Of a stretch of DNA of 64,000 nt, positions 18,743 to 27,486 are shown piece after piece; the first letter of the stretch is position 1, and each line of letters begins with the position of its first letter. Origin of the DNA: Mycolicibacterium baixiangningiae (lineage in GTDB: Bacteria > Actinomycetota > Actinomycetes > Mycobacteriales > Mycobacteriaceae); the NCBI RefSeq assembly GCF_016313185.1, contig NZ_CP066218.1, positions 4,092,001 to 4,156,000 of the forward strand, given 5' to 3'. Made by a program: the position numbers and the translations under genes. The notes below the pieces were generated by a model that saw only the letters and a program-made list of their open reading frames with translations, had not been told where the DNA came from and searched no databases.

Positions 18743-19224
18743 ACGCGTTAAACACCTCGCCGTTGCTCAGAATTGTCCCGCCGGTCGGTCGGACGGCAGG
18801 TCGAGACACATTGCTGTCGTGACGGATCGCCCGGTAGATCCATGTTTCCGAAGCCAGGACCGGTGGACCGGTACTCATGCCCGGTGCGTCCACGACGCGC
18901 CGCTGGGGTCGGAAGGTGGGTCGCCACGGCCTGTGCGGGAATTCGAGGGGGTTTGCCAGAACAGGCCGTGGCAACCGAATGAAGGTACCATCGCGTCAGG
19001 CGGAACGAAAGCGTGGACGAGCAGGCCTCACCCTCGCCTCCGCTCCGGCACATGCGGCGCACATGCCCTGAACCCGAGATACTCGAAGTCATCACTGCTC
19101 GTACATTACATACCTTTTGGATGATTTGCACGGCGACCGGTAACCTAAAGTATGACCGCAGCCGCAGGTGCCGCGGCTCCGTCGCACCGCCCGGTGCGCG
19201 GCAGAGTGGAACCCGAGGGCGTGA
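18743..19224. other. Divergent intergenic region with candidate TetR sites
   Basis: Between the degenerate flavoprotein and a TetR gene, with no credible coding frame. Near the TetR start two related AT-rich boxes, ACCTTTTGGATGA at 19112 and ACCTAAAGTATGA at 19143, lie 31 bp apart (three helical turns) in the same orientation. They are plausible autoregulatory operator sites; the assignment is weak. Confidence 0.4.
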
Positions 19225-19902
19225 GTGGCCGAGCAGGTCGACCGGAAAACCGACGCGACGCGTCACCAGATCCTTCGTGCTGCCGCAAAGCAGTTCGCGG
19301 TGAAGCCCTACGGGCTGGTGAACCTCGACGACATCCTGCTCGACGCAGCGGTCACCAAAGGCGCGATGTACCACCATTTCCGATCCAAGTACTCGCTTGC
19401 CTCGGCGATCGTCGACCAGTGGCTCGAGTCGAATCTGCAGATCATCGACGACACCGTGGCGCTGCGGCACTCCGGTATGGAGACCCTGGTCGACGTCACG
19501 TTCGCGATCGCGCTGAACGACATCGGTGATCACGTCACGCGAGCCGGCCTCAACCTGCTGGAGTCCGTCGGGCGTACCGACGGACTCCGTCGCCGCGCGT
19601 TCGACGCGTCACGAATCGCATTGTCCCCGCTCGCGCGCCGTGCGATCGAGGAAGGCGACGCGGCCGGGAGCATGGCGCCCGAGGACGTCGCGCGCGTGTT
19701 GGTCTTCCTCTATCTGGGCGTCCGGCAGGCCAACGACCCCGACGACCCGGCAGCTTTCCTGGGTGACCTGCACAGGGCATGGGAGCTGGTACTCCCCGGG
19801 CTCTCGGCGTCCGAGCGTCTCGGCTATCTGACGACATTCATCCGCCGGCGCAGCGCTCTGGCGATCAAGAGGGCCCGTCCACTTTCCACCGATACGCTAT
19901 GA
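19225..19902 (+). CDS. TetR-family regulator
   Basis: A 225-aa repressor-like protein starting at GTG 19225. The N-terminal HTH (about 10-55) reads DDILLDAAVTKGAMYHHFRSK, the standard TetR recognition helix (YHHF) of the gamma-butyrolactone-receptor-like branch. The C-terminal ligand domain is less conserved. It precedes a second TetR of the same branch by 55 bp, and the two could be co-transcribed. Likely autoregulated through the boxes upstream. Confidence 0.9.
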   Translation: MAEQVDRKTDATRHQILRAAAKQFAVKPYGLVNLDDILLDAAVTKGAMYHHFRSKYSLASAIVDQWLESNLQIIDDTVALRHSGMETLVDVTFAIALNDIGDHVTRAGLNLLESVGRTDGLRRRAFDASRIALSPLARRAIEEGDAAGSMAPEDVARVLVFLYLGVRQANDPDDPAAFLGDLHRAWELVLPGLSASERLGYLTTFIRRRSALAIKRARPLSTDTL

Positions 19903-19957
19903 CCGCGATCCGACGCGATACTGGCATCGACTTTCACCCGGGGATGGGCAGCGACAC

Positions 19958-20608
19958 ATGATTCGCCAGGCACGTTCTGAAGCGACCAGGCGCCGGATCA
20001 TCGAGGCGGCGGTCGACCTGTTCAGCGAACGCGGCTACCCCGGAACCGGACTCGGCGACATCATCGAACGCGCAGAGATGACCAAGGGTGCGCTCTATTA
20101 CCACTTCGACTCGAAGGAAGCCCTCGCGGCGGAGATCGTCGCGGAGGGCAGCACCCGACTGATGCGCACCTTCGACGCCATCAGCGAGTCCTCCTCACCC
20201 GCGCTGGAAAGCATCATCCACGGGACGTTCCTGGTCGTGGATCAACTCAGCACCGACAAGGTGGCCCGCGTCGGCATCGTGCTGATGCGGGTATTCGCCG
20301 GGTTCAGCCACTCCGCGGGAGGCACCTACAGCGGCTGGCTCTCGGCGATGGCCACCGATGTGGCCCGGGCCTGCGACGAAGGCGACGTGCGCGAGGGCGT
20401 GGACGTGATCGCGATCGCCGAGACTTTCGTCGGCGCCTTCGTCGGCGGAAGCCTGCTCTCCGACGCCGCCTCGGGCGGTTCGGATCAGCGCGAGCGGGTG
20501 ACACGGCTGTTCGGGCTCGTCCTGCCCGCGATCGTCACCGACGAATCGCGGGACTACTTCACCGAATTCCTGGCACGCGAGGCCCGCCAACGGCCGGCAG
20601 AGGACTGA
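19958..20608 (+). CDS. TetR-family regulator (ScbR/gamma-butyrolactone receptor-like)
   Basis: A 216-aa TetR protein. The HTH at about residues 8-52 contains GDIIERAEMTKGALYYHFDSKEAL. The C-terminal half resembles ScbR/ArpA-type receptors by length and helix pattern. ATG start at 19958. It neighbours a paralog on the same strand. The divergent PAS gene and the acyl-CoA dehydrogenase pair follow, and either could be a target. Confidence 0.9.
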   Translation: MIRQARSEATRRRIIEAAVDLFSERGYPGTGLGDIIERAEMTKGALYYHFDSKEALAAEIVAEGSTRLMRTFDAISESSSPALESIIHGTFLVVDQLSTDKVARVGIVLMRVFAGFSHSAGGTYSGWLSAMATDVARACDEGDVREGVDVIAIAETFVGAFVGGSLLSDAASGGSDQRERVTRLFGLVLPAIVTDESRDYFTEFLAREARQRPAED

Positions 20609-20614
20609 CGCGGC

Positions 20615-21016
20615 TCACAACTCCTCTGACCACAGGCGTTCGGTGAGGTCGGTGAACGTCGCCAGTGCGACCGGGTCGTCACCGCGCACGAGTGCCGATT
20701 TGCTCATCCGTGCCCGCACGGTGGAGCCGTCCCGATGGACGAGCTCCACGACGAGGTCGGCATGGGCGCGGATCACCATCACCGGGGAGTCCTCGGCAGG
20801 CAGACGGTGGAAGATCTCCGAGAAACGCGACGCGGTCACTTCCTCGGTCCGATAGCCCACCATGTCGGCGAAAGCAGCGTTGGCGAACAGGAGCGCTCCG
20901 TCCTCCGCGATGGCGAGGACCGGCACGGGCAACCGCTCGAGCAGCACGAGCGCCGGCATGTCTCGGAGCAGCGACATCGGGGATCGATCGTCCTGGTCGT
21001 TCCGTCGCCGCTCCAT
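20615..21016 (-). CDS. Small single-PAS-domain protein
   Basis: A 133-aa protein starting at MERRRNDQDD (ATG 21016); the longer upstream frame overlaps a promoter region and was not used. A PAS fold covers about 30-130: LPVPVLAIAEDGALLFANAAF, then the GYRTEEV helix, and it ends TFTDLTERLWSEEL, the usual PAS/PAC linker end that normally leads into a kinase or GGDEF domain, here absent. Probably a stand-alone sensor interacting with another protein. Confidence 0.8.
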   Translation of the reverse strand: MERRRNDQDDRSPMSLLRDMPALVLLERLPVPVLAIAEDGALLFANAAFADMVGYRTEEVTASRFSEIFHRLPAEDSPVMVIRAHADLVVELVHRDGSTVRARMSKSALVRGDDPVALATFTDLTERLWSEEL

Positions 21017-21126
21017 CGAACGATTATCGCCCGAGCGCCGGTCGGCGCACTGTGAGGGCCGACTGGACTCTACTTGACTAACTAGGTTTACTCTGTGGGA
21101 ACGCACACTGCAGACGAGGGTGGCCC

Positions 21127-22359
21127 ATGGACTTGACCTGGTCAGATCGGGATTCGGCATTCCGCGACGAAGTGCGCACATTCCTCGCGGAGAAGTTGAC
21201 ACCGGACCTCCAGCGCGCCGGACGGTTGATGACCAGCGTCTACGCCGATCACGAAGCGAGCATGGCCTGGCAGAGCATCCTGCACGAACGTGGCTGGGCA
21301 GCGCCCGCGTGGCCGGTGGAGCACGGCGGCTGCGACTGGACCCTGACCCAGCACTACATCTTCAGCCGCGAATCCACGCTGGCGGGTGCGCCGTCCCTGT
21401 CGCCCATGGGGATCCGGATGGTCGCGCACGCGATCATCAAGTTCGGCACTGCGGCGCAGAAGGACTACTTCCTGCCCCGCATCCTCACCGGTGAGGTGTT
21501 CTTCTGCCAGGGCTACTCCGAACCGGAAGCCGGTTCCGACCTCGCCGCGCTGTCGATGGCGGCGGTCGACGACGGCGACGGTCTGGTGTGCACCGGCAGC
21601 AAGATCTGGACGACCCACGCCGCAGAGGCCAACTGGATGTTCGCCCTGGTTCGAACCACCCGTGCACCGAAGAAGCAGCAGGGCATCACGTTCGTGTTGA
21701 TCGATATGTCGACCCCCGGCATCGAGATCCGGCCGCTGGTGATGACCTCGGGCGAGGAAGTCCAGAACCAGGTCTTTTTCGACGAGGTCCGCGTCCCCAA
21801 GAGCAATGTCATCGGCGAGATCGACGACGGCTGGACCGTCGCGAAGTACCTGCTCGAATTCGAGCGCGGCGGCGGGTCATCCGCACCCGCCCTGCAGGTG
21901 CTGGCAGAGGAGATCGCCACGGTGGCGGCCGATCAGCGCGGCGCCGACGGCGGGCGCCTCGTCGACGACCCGACCTTCGCCCGGCGTCTGGCCGACGCGC
22001 GCATTCGCACCGACGTCCTGGAGATCCTCGAGTACCGCGTACTGGCGACGGTGGCTGCCGGCAAGAACCCCGGGTCGGCGTCATCGATGCTCAAGGTCCT
22101 CGGCACCGAATTGAGCCAGGACCTCACGGAATTGGCGATGGTCGCCGCCGGCCCCCGGGCGCGCGTCTACCAACCGCATGCCACCTGCCCCGGCGGCCCC
22201 GTCGCCGAATACGAACCACCGGCGGACGGCTACGTCAGCGGTGAACCGTGGCAGGCGGTGGCTCCGCTGCGCTACTTCAACGATCGCGCCGGTTCGATTT
22301 ACGCCGGCAGCAACGAGATTCAACGCAACATCCTGGCCAAGGCAGCATTGGGGCTGTAG
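21127..22359 (+). CDS. Acyl-CoA dehydrogenase, probable heteromer subunit 1
   Basis: A 410-aa acyl-CoA dehydrogenase-fold protein with FCQGYSEPEAGSDLA and FNDRAGSIYAGSNEIQRNIL. In the last motif the position usually held by the catalytic Glu (YEGT) is Ala (YAGS), as in subunits of heterotetrameric mycobacterial dehydrogenases where the partner or another residue supplies the base. Its TAG stop directly abuts the ATG of the next dehydrogenase. An AT-rich promoter-like patch (TTGACTAACTAGG at 21074) precedes it. Probable role: dehydrogenation of a bulky (sterol- or branched-type) acyl-CoA. Confidence 0.9.
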   Translation: MDLTWSDRDSAFRDEVRTFLAEKLTPDLQRAGRLMTSVYADHEASMAWQSILHERGWAAPAWPVEHGGCDWTLTQHYIFSRESTLAGAPSLSPMGIRMVAHAIIKFGTAAQKDYFLPRILTGEVFFCQGYSEPEAGSDLAALSMAAVDDGDGLVCTGSKIWTTHAAEANWMFALVRTTRAPKKQQGITFVLIDMSTPGIEIRPLVMTSGEEVQNQVFFDEVRVPKSNVIGEIDDGWTVAKYLLEFERGGGSSAPALQVLAEEIATVAADQRGADGGRLVDDPTFARRLADARIRTDVLEILEYRVLATVAAGKNPGSASSMLKVLGTELSQDLTELAMVAAGPRARVYQPHATCPGGPVAEYEPPADGYVSGEPWQAVAPLRYFNDRAGSIYAGSNEIQRNILAKAALGL

Positions 22360-23502
22360 ATGGACTTCTCGCTCACCAAAGAACAGGAACTCCTGCGCGA
22401 CGGGCTGACGAAATTCCTGTCGACCCGTTATGAACTCGAAAAGAGCCGCGCCGCAGCGAAAACCGGCGCGGGCTGGCAGCCGGAAATCTGGCGCGGCTTC
22501 GCCGAGGAACTCGGCATCCTGGGCGCAACGCTGCCCGAGGACGCCGGCGGAATCGGCGGCGGCGCGGTCGAGGCGATGGTGATCGCCGAAGCGCTCGGGC
22601 TCGCGTTGGTGGTCGAGCCGTTCGTCGATACCGTCGTGGTCGCCGGCGGGTTACTCCAGCGCGCCGGCGGTCAGACGGCGGCGACCCTGCTGGAGAAGAT
22701 CGTCGAGGGCACCGCACTCGTCGTGGTCGCCGCGACCGAACCGACGTCGGGTGACAACTGGCGCGACGTGTCGACCACCGCCGAAAAGGACGGTGCGGAC
22801 TGGGTACTCAACGGTGAGAAGGTCGTCGTCATGGGCGCTCCACTGGCCGGCCACCTGCTGGTCACCGCCCGCACCTCGGGTGGCAGGGACGACGAGCAGG
22901 GCATCTCGCTCTTCCTGGTCGACATGTCGTCAGTGCACGACGGCCTGACCGTTCACCCGTATCGGACGATCGACGACCGTCGTGCCGCGGACGTCGCGTT
23001 CGACGGTGTGCGGATATCCGGCGAGACGCTGCTGGGTGAGGCCGGGCGGTCCTGGCCGTCGATCGCCCGGGCCCGCGACGAGGGCGCCGCGGCCGTCTGC
23101 GCCGAAGCGGTGGGCGCGATGCGAAAGGTGCTCGCGGACACCGTGGAGTACTGCAAGCAACGCCACCAGTTCGGCACCCCCATCGGCAGTTTCCAGGTAC
23201 TCCAGCACCGGATGGTGGACATGCACATGGAAGTCGAACAGTCAGTGGCCGCGACGTTTTTGGCGGTGCTCAACCTCGATTCAGACGACGACGTACGCGC
23301 CCGGGCGGTGTCGGCGGCCAAGGCGACGATCGGCCGGGCGGCGCGCTTCATCGGCCAGAACGCCGTTCAGCTGCACGGCGGCATGGGAATGACCGAAGAA
23401 CTCGCCATCGGCCACTACTTCAAGCGCCTCACCGCACTGCAGTACGAATTCGGGTCCACCGACCACCACGTCGCCCGGTATGCGCGGCTGACCCGTCCCT
23501 AG
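22360..23502 (+). CDS. Acyl-CoA dehydrogenase, probable heteromer subunit 2
   Basis: A 380-aa acyl-CoA dehydrogenase starting immediately after the previous stop. The N-terminal helical domain (FSLTKEQELLRDGL) and C-terminal domain (QRHQFGTPIGSFQVLQHRM, LHGGMGMTEELAIGHYF) are clear. The mid-domain is divergent. A FadE pair with 0-bp spacing and unequal conservation is typical of alpha2beta2 enzymes such as the mycobacterial FadE26-FadE27 type. Substrate unknown. Confidence 0.9.
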   Translation: MDFSLTKEQELLRDGLTKFLSTRYELEKSRAAAKTGAGWQPEIWRGFAEELGILGATLPEDAGGIGGGAVEAMVIAEALGLALVVEPFVDTVVVAGGLLQRAGGQTAATLLEKIVEGTALVVVAATEPTSGDNWRDVSTTAEKDGADWVLNGEKVVVMGAPLAGHLLVTARTSGGRDDEQGISLFLVDMSSVHDGLTVHPYRTIDDRRAADVAFDGVRISGETLLGEAGRSWPSIARARDEGAAAVCAEAVGAMRKVLADTVEYCKQRHQFGTPIGSFQVLQHRMVDMHMEVEQSVAATFLAVLNLDSDDDVRARAVSAAKATIGRAARFIGQNAVQLHGGMGMTEELAIGHYFKRLTALQYEFGSTDHHVARYARLTRP

Positions 23503-23569
23503 CGTTGCGATCTGGACACGGGCCGACGAAGCCGGGTGCTGCGGGTCGTGGCGCCGCTAGCCTGGGACC

Positions 23570-24163
23570 ATGTCCAGCCGGAGTGCGGCCCACCCCACTC
23601 GGCTGAGTGATCTCCATGGCGGGCGCTCCCCCATGTCTCGCCGGGTTTTCCACGCCGCGGCCGCGCTGCTCGACGAATGCGCGGACAGCGGTCTGTCGAT
23701 GCCGGCGCTGGCCGCGCGGGCGCGGTTGGCACCCGCAGCGGTGAGCGCCCGCTTCCCGTCGATCGACGCGATGCTCGCCGAGCTCTACCTGCACCGGGTG
23801 TCGAGTCTGCCGTTGGTCGTCGATCCCGACGCGCCCGCCGCCGCGCGGGTGAGTGGTCAATTGCGGGCCGTCACTCTGGTGATGGCCGACGAGCCGACGC
23901 TGGCGGCCGCCTGCAGTCGTGCGCTGCTCCGTGCCGATGACCCGGCGGTGCGCAGTACGCGCGACCGGATCGGCGCCGAGGTGCAACGCCGGATCGCCGC
24001 GGCGTTGGGCACCGGGGCGTGGCCGGAAGTGCAGGCCACACTCGAGACGGTGTTCTGGGGTGCGCTCCTCCAAGTGCACTCGCGGGCCATCGACTACCGC
24101 GACATGGCCACCCGCCTCGACACGATGCTCTCGCTGATCCTGCCCGACAACACCGAGCGCTGA
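23570..24163 (+). CDS. TetR-like regulator, divergent
   Basis: A 197-aa protein with a TetR-like architecture: an N-terminal helical HTH (SMPALAARARLAPAAVSARF at about 43-62) replaces the usual YHHF signature with VSARFPSID, so DNA specificity should be unusual. It lies 67 bp downstream of the dehydrogenase pair on the same strand and may regulate it. MSRRVF (ATG 23633) is an alternative start removing a 21-residue leader. Confidence 0.75.
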   Translation: MSSRSAAHPTRLSDLHGGRSPMSRRVFHAAAALLDECADSGLSMPALAARARLAPAAVSARFPSIDAMLAELYLHRVSSLPLVVDPDAPAAARVSGQLRAVTLVMADEPTLAAACSRALLRADDPAVRSTRDRIGAEVQRRIAAALGTGAWPEVQATLETVFWGALLQVHSRAIDYRDMATRLDTMLSLILPDNTER

Positions 24164-24364
24164 GCGCAGTAGGGACTCCTGCGCGAGGGTCGAACGAGTG
24201 CTCCGGTCGGCGTCGGAACGGCCAGGGCTAGGCGAAATCGAGTACCGGACTACGCATGTGGTTGCGCCGGCACGCTCCTAGCGTGAGTCCCGATGGCGAG
24301 CGCGAATCCGATAAGGCGCCATCGCGCGCCACGGGACGCGCCACTCGACTCGAAGGGACCTGCA

Positions 24365-24838
24365 ATGACTGACTGGCAATGGGGCTGGCGATTCTGCCAG
24401 AAGTGCGGCAACATGCACTGGCCCGAGGTGAACGATGGGGTATGCCAAGGCGGCGGCGGTCACCGCGCGCAGGGAATGTTGTTCGCACTCCCCTTCAATC
24501 GAACCCTCAGCGCGAAGAGCGAGCGTAACTTCTACTTCTGCCGGTCCTGCAATTCGCTGTTTCAGCAGAAGGATTTCGGCGGTGGCAACGACCTCGGACG
24601 TTGCGCGGAAGGTGGGCAGCACGATCGGACCGACTCGTCCGAAATCGTACTCACCAAAGACAAGCCGGTGAAGAACGCGCAAGACAAATGGGCGGTGTGC
24701 GTGAACTGCCACGTCCTCTGGTTCGGCCCGGTCAACGGCCTGTGCCCGTCGGCACACCTCGGCCACAACCCGGGCGGAGGTAACTTCCCGATCTTTCACA
24801 TCAACCACAGCACCAACCCAGAGAACTGGATCCCCTGA
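24365..24838 (+). CDS. Cys-rich protein with three tandem C3H zinc-ribbon-like repeats
   Basis: A 157-aa cytosolic protein; the ATG at 24365 follows GAAGGGA. It is built from three ~50-residue repeats, each opening with an aromatic-Cys-x2-Cys and closing with Cys-x5/6-His: C11/C14/C27/H33, C59/C62/C80/H86, C112/C115/C127/H134. Between the pairs lies a short hydrophobic loop and a G-rich turn. Such repeats occur in small proteins of soil actinobacteria and proteobacteria whose function I do not know; metal binding is inferred from the ligand spacing. It stands alone, flanked by AT-richer intergenic DNA, which suggests acquired sequence. Confidence 0.88.
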   Translation: MTDWQWGWRFCQKCGNMHWPEVNDGVCQGGGGHRAQGMLFALPFNRTLSAKSERNFYFCRSCNSLFQQKDFGGGNDLGRCAEGGQHDRTDSSEIVLTKDKPVKNAQDKWAVCVNCHVLWFGPVNGLCPSAHLGHNPGGGNFPIFHINHSTNPENWIP

Positions 24839-25052
24839 GCGCAGAATTCTTCTGCGCCAGCCGATCTCGGCGGAACCTTCGGGGCGTCCACCGTGTGGCC
24901 GGCGGTCCCGTGAAACGTTCGAGTAGCGCACTACTCTAGGCGCCTCACGCCGCCAGTCGTACCTTCACTCGTGACGCCGAGCCGCAAACCCGGTTCGCGC
25001 GGGGTTCCGAACACACCCCCGCAGAGCTGACCCGTCACCAAGGAGATTCACC

Positions 25053-25349
25053 ATGTCTGACTCGAACACCGCTGCGGGCGATCCGGAAGATCTCACCGCA
25101 GCTGAACGCAGCATCCGTGACAAGCTAGGCGCGTTAGACGAAGTCGAGCTGACGCTGCAACAACCAGCCCAAACCCACTCCCTGAGCGATGACGACATCG
25201 AGATCGTCACCGCCACGTTCCGTGTGCCCTCGTCGGTGCTTCTCGGCAGTATGCGGGTCACACGCCGGCGCCGACGCATCGACCCATCGCTGGCCGACAA
25301 CGACAGCACCGACCCAAGCACCTTCGACGGTCACGATCCAGCGATCTGA
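25053..25349 (+). CDS. 98-aa peptide upstream of a JmjC oxygenase (candidate substrate/precursor)
   Basis: A 98-aa protein with a perfect AAGGAG RBS 8 bases before its ATG. Residues 1-50 are acidic and helix-prone (LTAAERSIRDKLGALDEVEL). A basic knot RVTRRRRRID lies at about 68-77 and the tail (about 78-98) is rich in Asp, Asn, Ser and Thr. No signal peptide, cysteine or membrane segment. The next gene, an Fe(II)/2-oxoglutarate oxygenase, starts 8 bp after its stop. An acidic leader plus a hydroxylatable tail beside a dedicated oxygenase fits a RiPP-like precursor or dedicated protein substrate, but a simple small partner protein is also possible. Confidence 0.75.
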   Translation: MSDSNTAAGDPEDLTAAERSIRDKLGALDEVELTLQQPAQTHSLSDDDIEIVTATFRVPSSVLLGSMRVTRRRRRIDPSLADNDSTDPSTFDGHDPAI

Positions 25350-25356
25350 GCCTCGA

Positions 25357-26601
25357 ATGGACGTCAACGTCGGCCCGTCAACCGCGGTCTCCGCAACTTC
25401 GGTACTCGGCCGCCTTATCGCTCCCGTCGAAGACCACCGCTTCTTCGTCAAGCACTGGGAACGAGAGCCTCTCCTGGTTCAACGGCACGACCCTCCTTAC
25501 TTCGATGACCTCGTGACGCTGACCGACGTCGACACGATCCTCGCGGGTTCAGTCCGTCCCCCGCACCTGCGTGTCCTGCATCAGGGCAGCGAGGTCACAC
25601 CTGGAGCGGATCGCTATCTCGATCCCGAGGCGGTGTACGCACACTTCCGTGACGGCTGCACGATCTCGCTGCAATTCCTGCACGAACGGATACCCCCGCT
25701 CGGCAACCTCTGTCGAGCACTATCCCGCCAACTCTCCGCAGCATGCCAGATCAATGCATACCTCACCCCGCCAGGAGAACAGGGGCTCGCGACGCACTAT
25801 GACACCCACGACGTGTTCGCTTTGCAGATCTGTGGCAGCAAACGATGGCGGATCTATGACCAACCGGTCAGACATCCCCTCGAGGGGCAGACCGATTGCT
25901 GCAGCGGCGAGGGCCGATCCGAACCGACAATGGAATTCGACCTCACCGCCGGTGACGTTCTGTATCTGCCGCGCGGATTCGCTCATGACGCCGCTGCCAC
26001 CGACTTGACGTCACTCCACCTCACAATCGGTGTTCGCCCGCTGACCTGGGCGCACACCATGCTCAGCGCAATGGAATCCGTCATCGAGCGCAACCCTCGG
26101 TATCGTCGATCGCTGCCTACTGGCTTCGCTTCCGACACCGACATCCAGCACACCGCCGCGTCGACTCTCGCGGAAATGCTCGAACTCGCATTGGCAGAGA
26201 TCGGGCCAGAAGAGGTCATCGCAGATGCGGCTGCCGCCGCGCGCAGCAGAGCCATTCCCGCACTGCAGGGCCACCTTCTCGACCTCAATGCCATGCCGAA
26301 TCTGCAGCACACCAGCCGAATCCAGCGCCGAGTAGATGTGCCGATGGCGGTCGGCCGTGCCGCTGACGGCCGCGCCGAACTCACTTCACCGGGAAAGACG
26401 CTGCGTATGCCTTCCCATCTTGCAGACGATCTCCACTTCATCGTGAAGGCCGGAGAATTCACCGCACACGATCTTCCAGGGACCCTCGACGACAGCGGAC
26501 GGTTGACGCTCGTAAAGCGTTTGGTCCGGGAGGGGCTGCTGACCTGTCGAGACCTTCCAGCGGGAACTCGGCGGTCATCCAGTTCGGCCGCGGAAGAATG
26601 A
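25357..26601 (+). CDS. JmjC/cupin-4 Fe(II)- and 2-oxoglutarate-dependent oxygenase (ROXA/NO66-like)
   Basis: A 414-aa protein starting at MDVNVGPST (ATG 25357, 8 bp after the peptide gene). The iron facial triad is visible: His147-x-Asp149 (THYDTHD) and distal His210 (LPRGFAHDA). A Lys/Arg-rich strand SKRWRIY follows the first ligands, where ribosomal oxygenases bind 2-oxoglutarate. The C-terminus (about 360-405) looks like the winged-helix tail of ROXA/Ycf-type enzymes. These hydroxylate Arg, His or Asp side chains of proteins. The neighbouring peptide is the obvious substrate candidate. Confidence 0.9.
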   Translation: MDVNVGPSTAVSATSVLGRLIAPVEDHRFFVKHWEREPLLVQRHDPPYFDDLVTLTDVDTILAGSVRPPHLRVLHQGSEVTPGADRYLDPEAVYAHFRDGCTISLQFLHERIPPLGNLCRALSRQLSAACQINAYLTPPGEQGLATHYDTHDVFALQICGSKRWRIYDQPVRHPLEGQTDCCSGEGRSEPTMEFDLTAGDVLYLPRGFAHDAAATDLTSLHLTIGVRPLTWAHTMLSAMESVIERNPRYRRSLPTGFASDTDIQHTAASTLAEMLELALAEIGPEEVIADAAAAARSRAIPALQGHLLDLNAMPNLQHTSRIQRRVDVPMAVGRAADGRAELTSPGKTLRMPSHLADDLHFIVKAGEFTAHDLPGTLDDSGRLTLVKRLVREGLLTCRDLPAGTRRSSSSAAEE

Positions 26602-26732
26602 GGCCCAGATGACGAAGCGCATCTGGCTAGGTATGGCGGTGGCCATGCTGGTGCGCTACCGAATACACGCATTCCCTCACAGCTCTGGGCACAACAGAAG
26701 TGAAATCCGGAGAAGGCCACCAGGGAGGTGTC

Positions 26733-27284
26733 ATGCCAGACCAAGACCCGAGCAGTATGGAACAGCTTCACGACGATCTTCACACCGAGTACGGCAAGCT
26801 CGTCGACATCGTCAGCGGGTTCGATCAGCGGCTACTCACCATCAAAGGCTGGGGCGTCACCGTGAGCTTGGCCGGCTTGGGTCTCGGCTTCCAGCAGGGC
26901 CATTACGGGTTGTTTCTGGTCGCCGCGGTCAGCGGCGCAGCGTTCTGGCTACTCGAGGCGTACGCGAAGATGCACCAGATCCACTACTACCCACGCATGC
27001 GGGACATCGAGGTGACGGCGTACGAACTGTTCCGCGTTGACACCGCATCGGGCGCGGCGTCCTCACCGCTCATCGACTGGGGCTGGGAGACAGCGGGACA
27101 ACGGATTCGCAAGCAGAAAGCCAAAGGCACACCCAATGAGCCCGTCCGCTACGCCGAGATGAGGGAGGAACGTTCCGTTCAGCCGTGGACGATGGCGCAC
27201 GTGATGTTCCCGCATGTCGTGTCCATTGTCGTCGGCACAATCCTCTTCATCCTCGGGCTGGGCGGGGCCTTCGGGCAGATTTAG
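26733..27284 (+). CDS. Small membrane protein of unknown function
   Basis: A 183-aa protein with GGGAGG five bases before ATG 26733. The N-terminal ~40 residues are soluble and helical (MEQLHDDLHTEYGKLVDIVS). Two adjacent hydrophobic segments at about 48-85 and a third at the C-terminus (VVSIVVGTILFILGLGGAF) predict an integral membrane protein with a ~70-residue charged loop between them. I do not recognise a characterised family; similar 2+1-TM proteins accompany effector-type accessory genes in various bacteria. Confidence 0.8.
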   Translation: MPDQDPSSMEQLHDDLHTEYGKLVDIVSGFDQRLLTIKGWGVTVSLAGLGLGFQQGHYGLFLVAAVSGAAFWLLEAYAKMHQIHYYPRMRDIEVTAYELFRVDTASGAASSPLIDWGWETAGQRIRKQKAKGTPNEPVRYAEMREERSVQPWTMAHVMFPHVVSIVVGTILFILGLGGAFGQI

Positions 27285-27486
27285 TCGTCGAAGCCCGGTC
27301 CCCGAGAAGCCATGCGGAACGGAGCCTCTGGAAATCCGATCACGGTCCGAGTGCTCGCCGACGACGCGGCCGTCCATTCCCTCGACGTATGACGCCGCCG
27401 TGTCATGAAGCGCTTCGAGCCGCGGCGGAGTTGCTCGCGAGAGGCCTCGCTGTCCCGCGCTCACCGCTGACCCGCTCCAACTAGTT

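Noticed and set aside
21071..21100. TTGACT/TACTCT promoter-like boxes before the acyl-CoA dehydrogenase pair
   Set aside because: Spacing between the boxes is far shorter than the usual 16-19 bases; the patch is AT-rich, but a sigma-70 promoter cannot be assigned.
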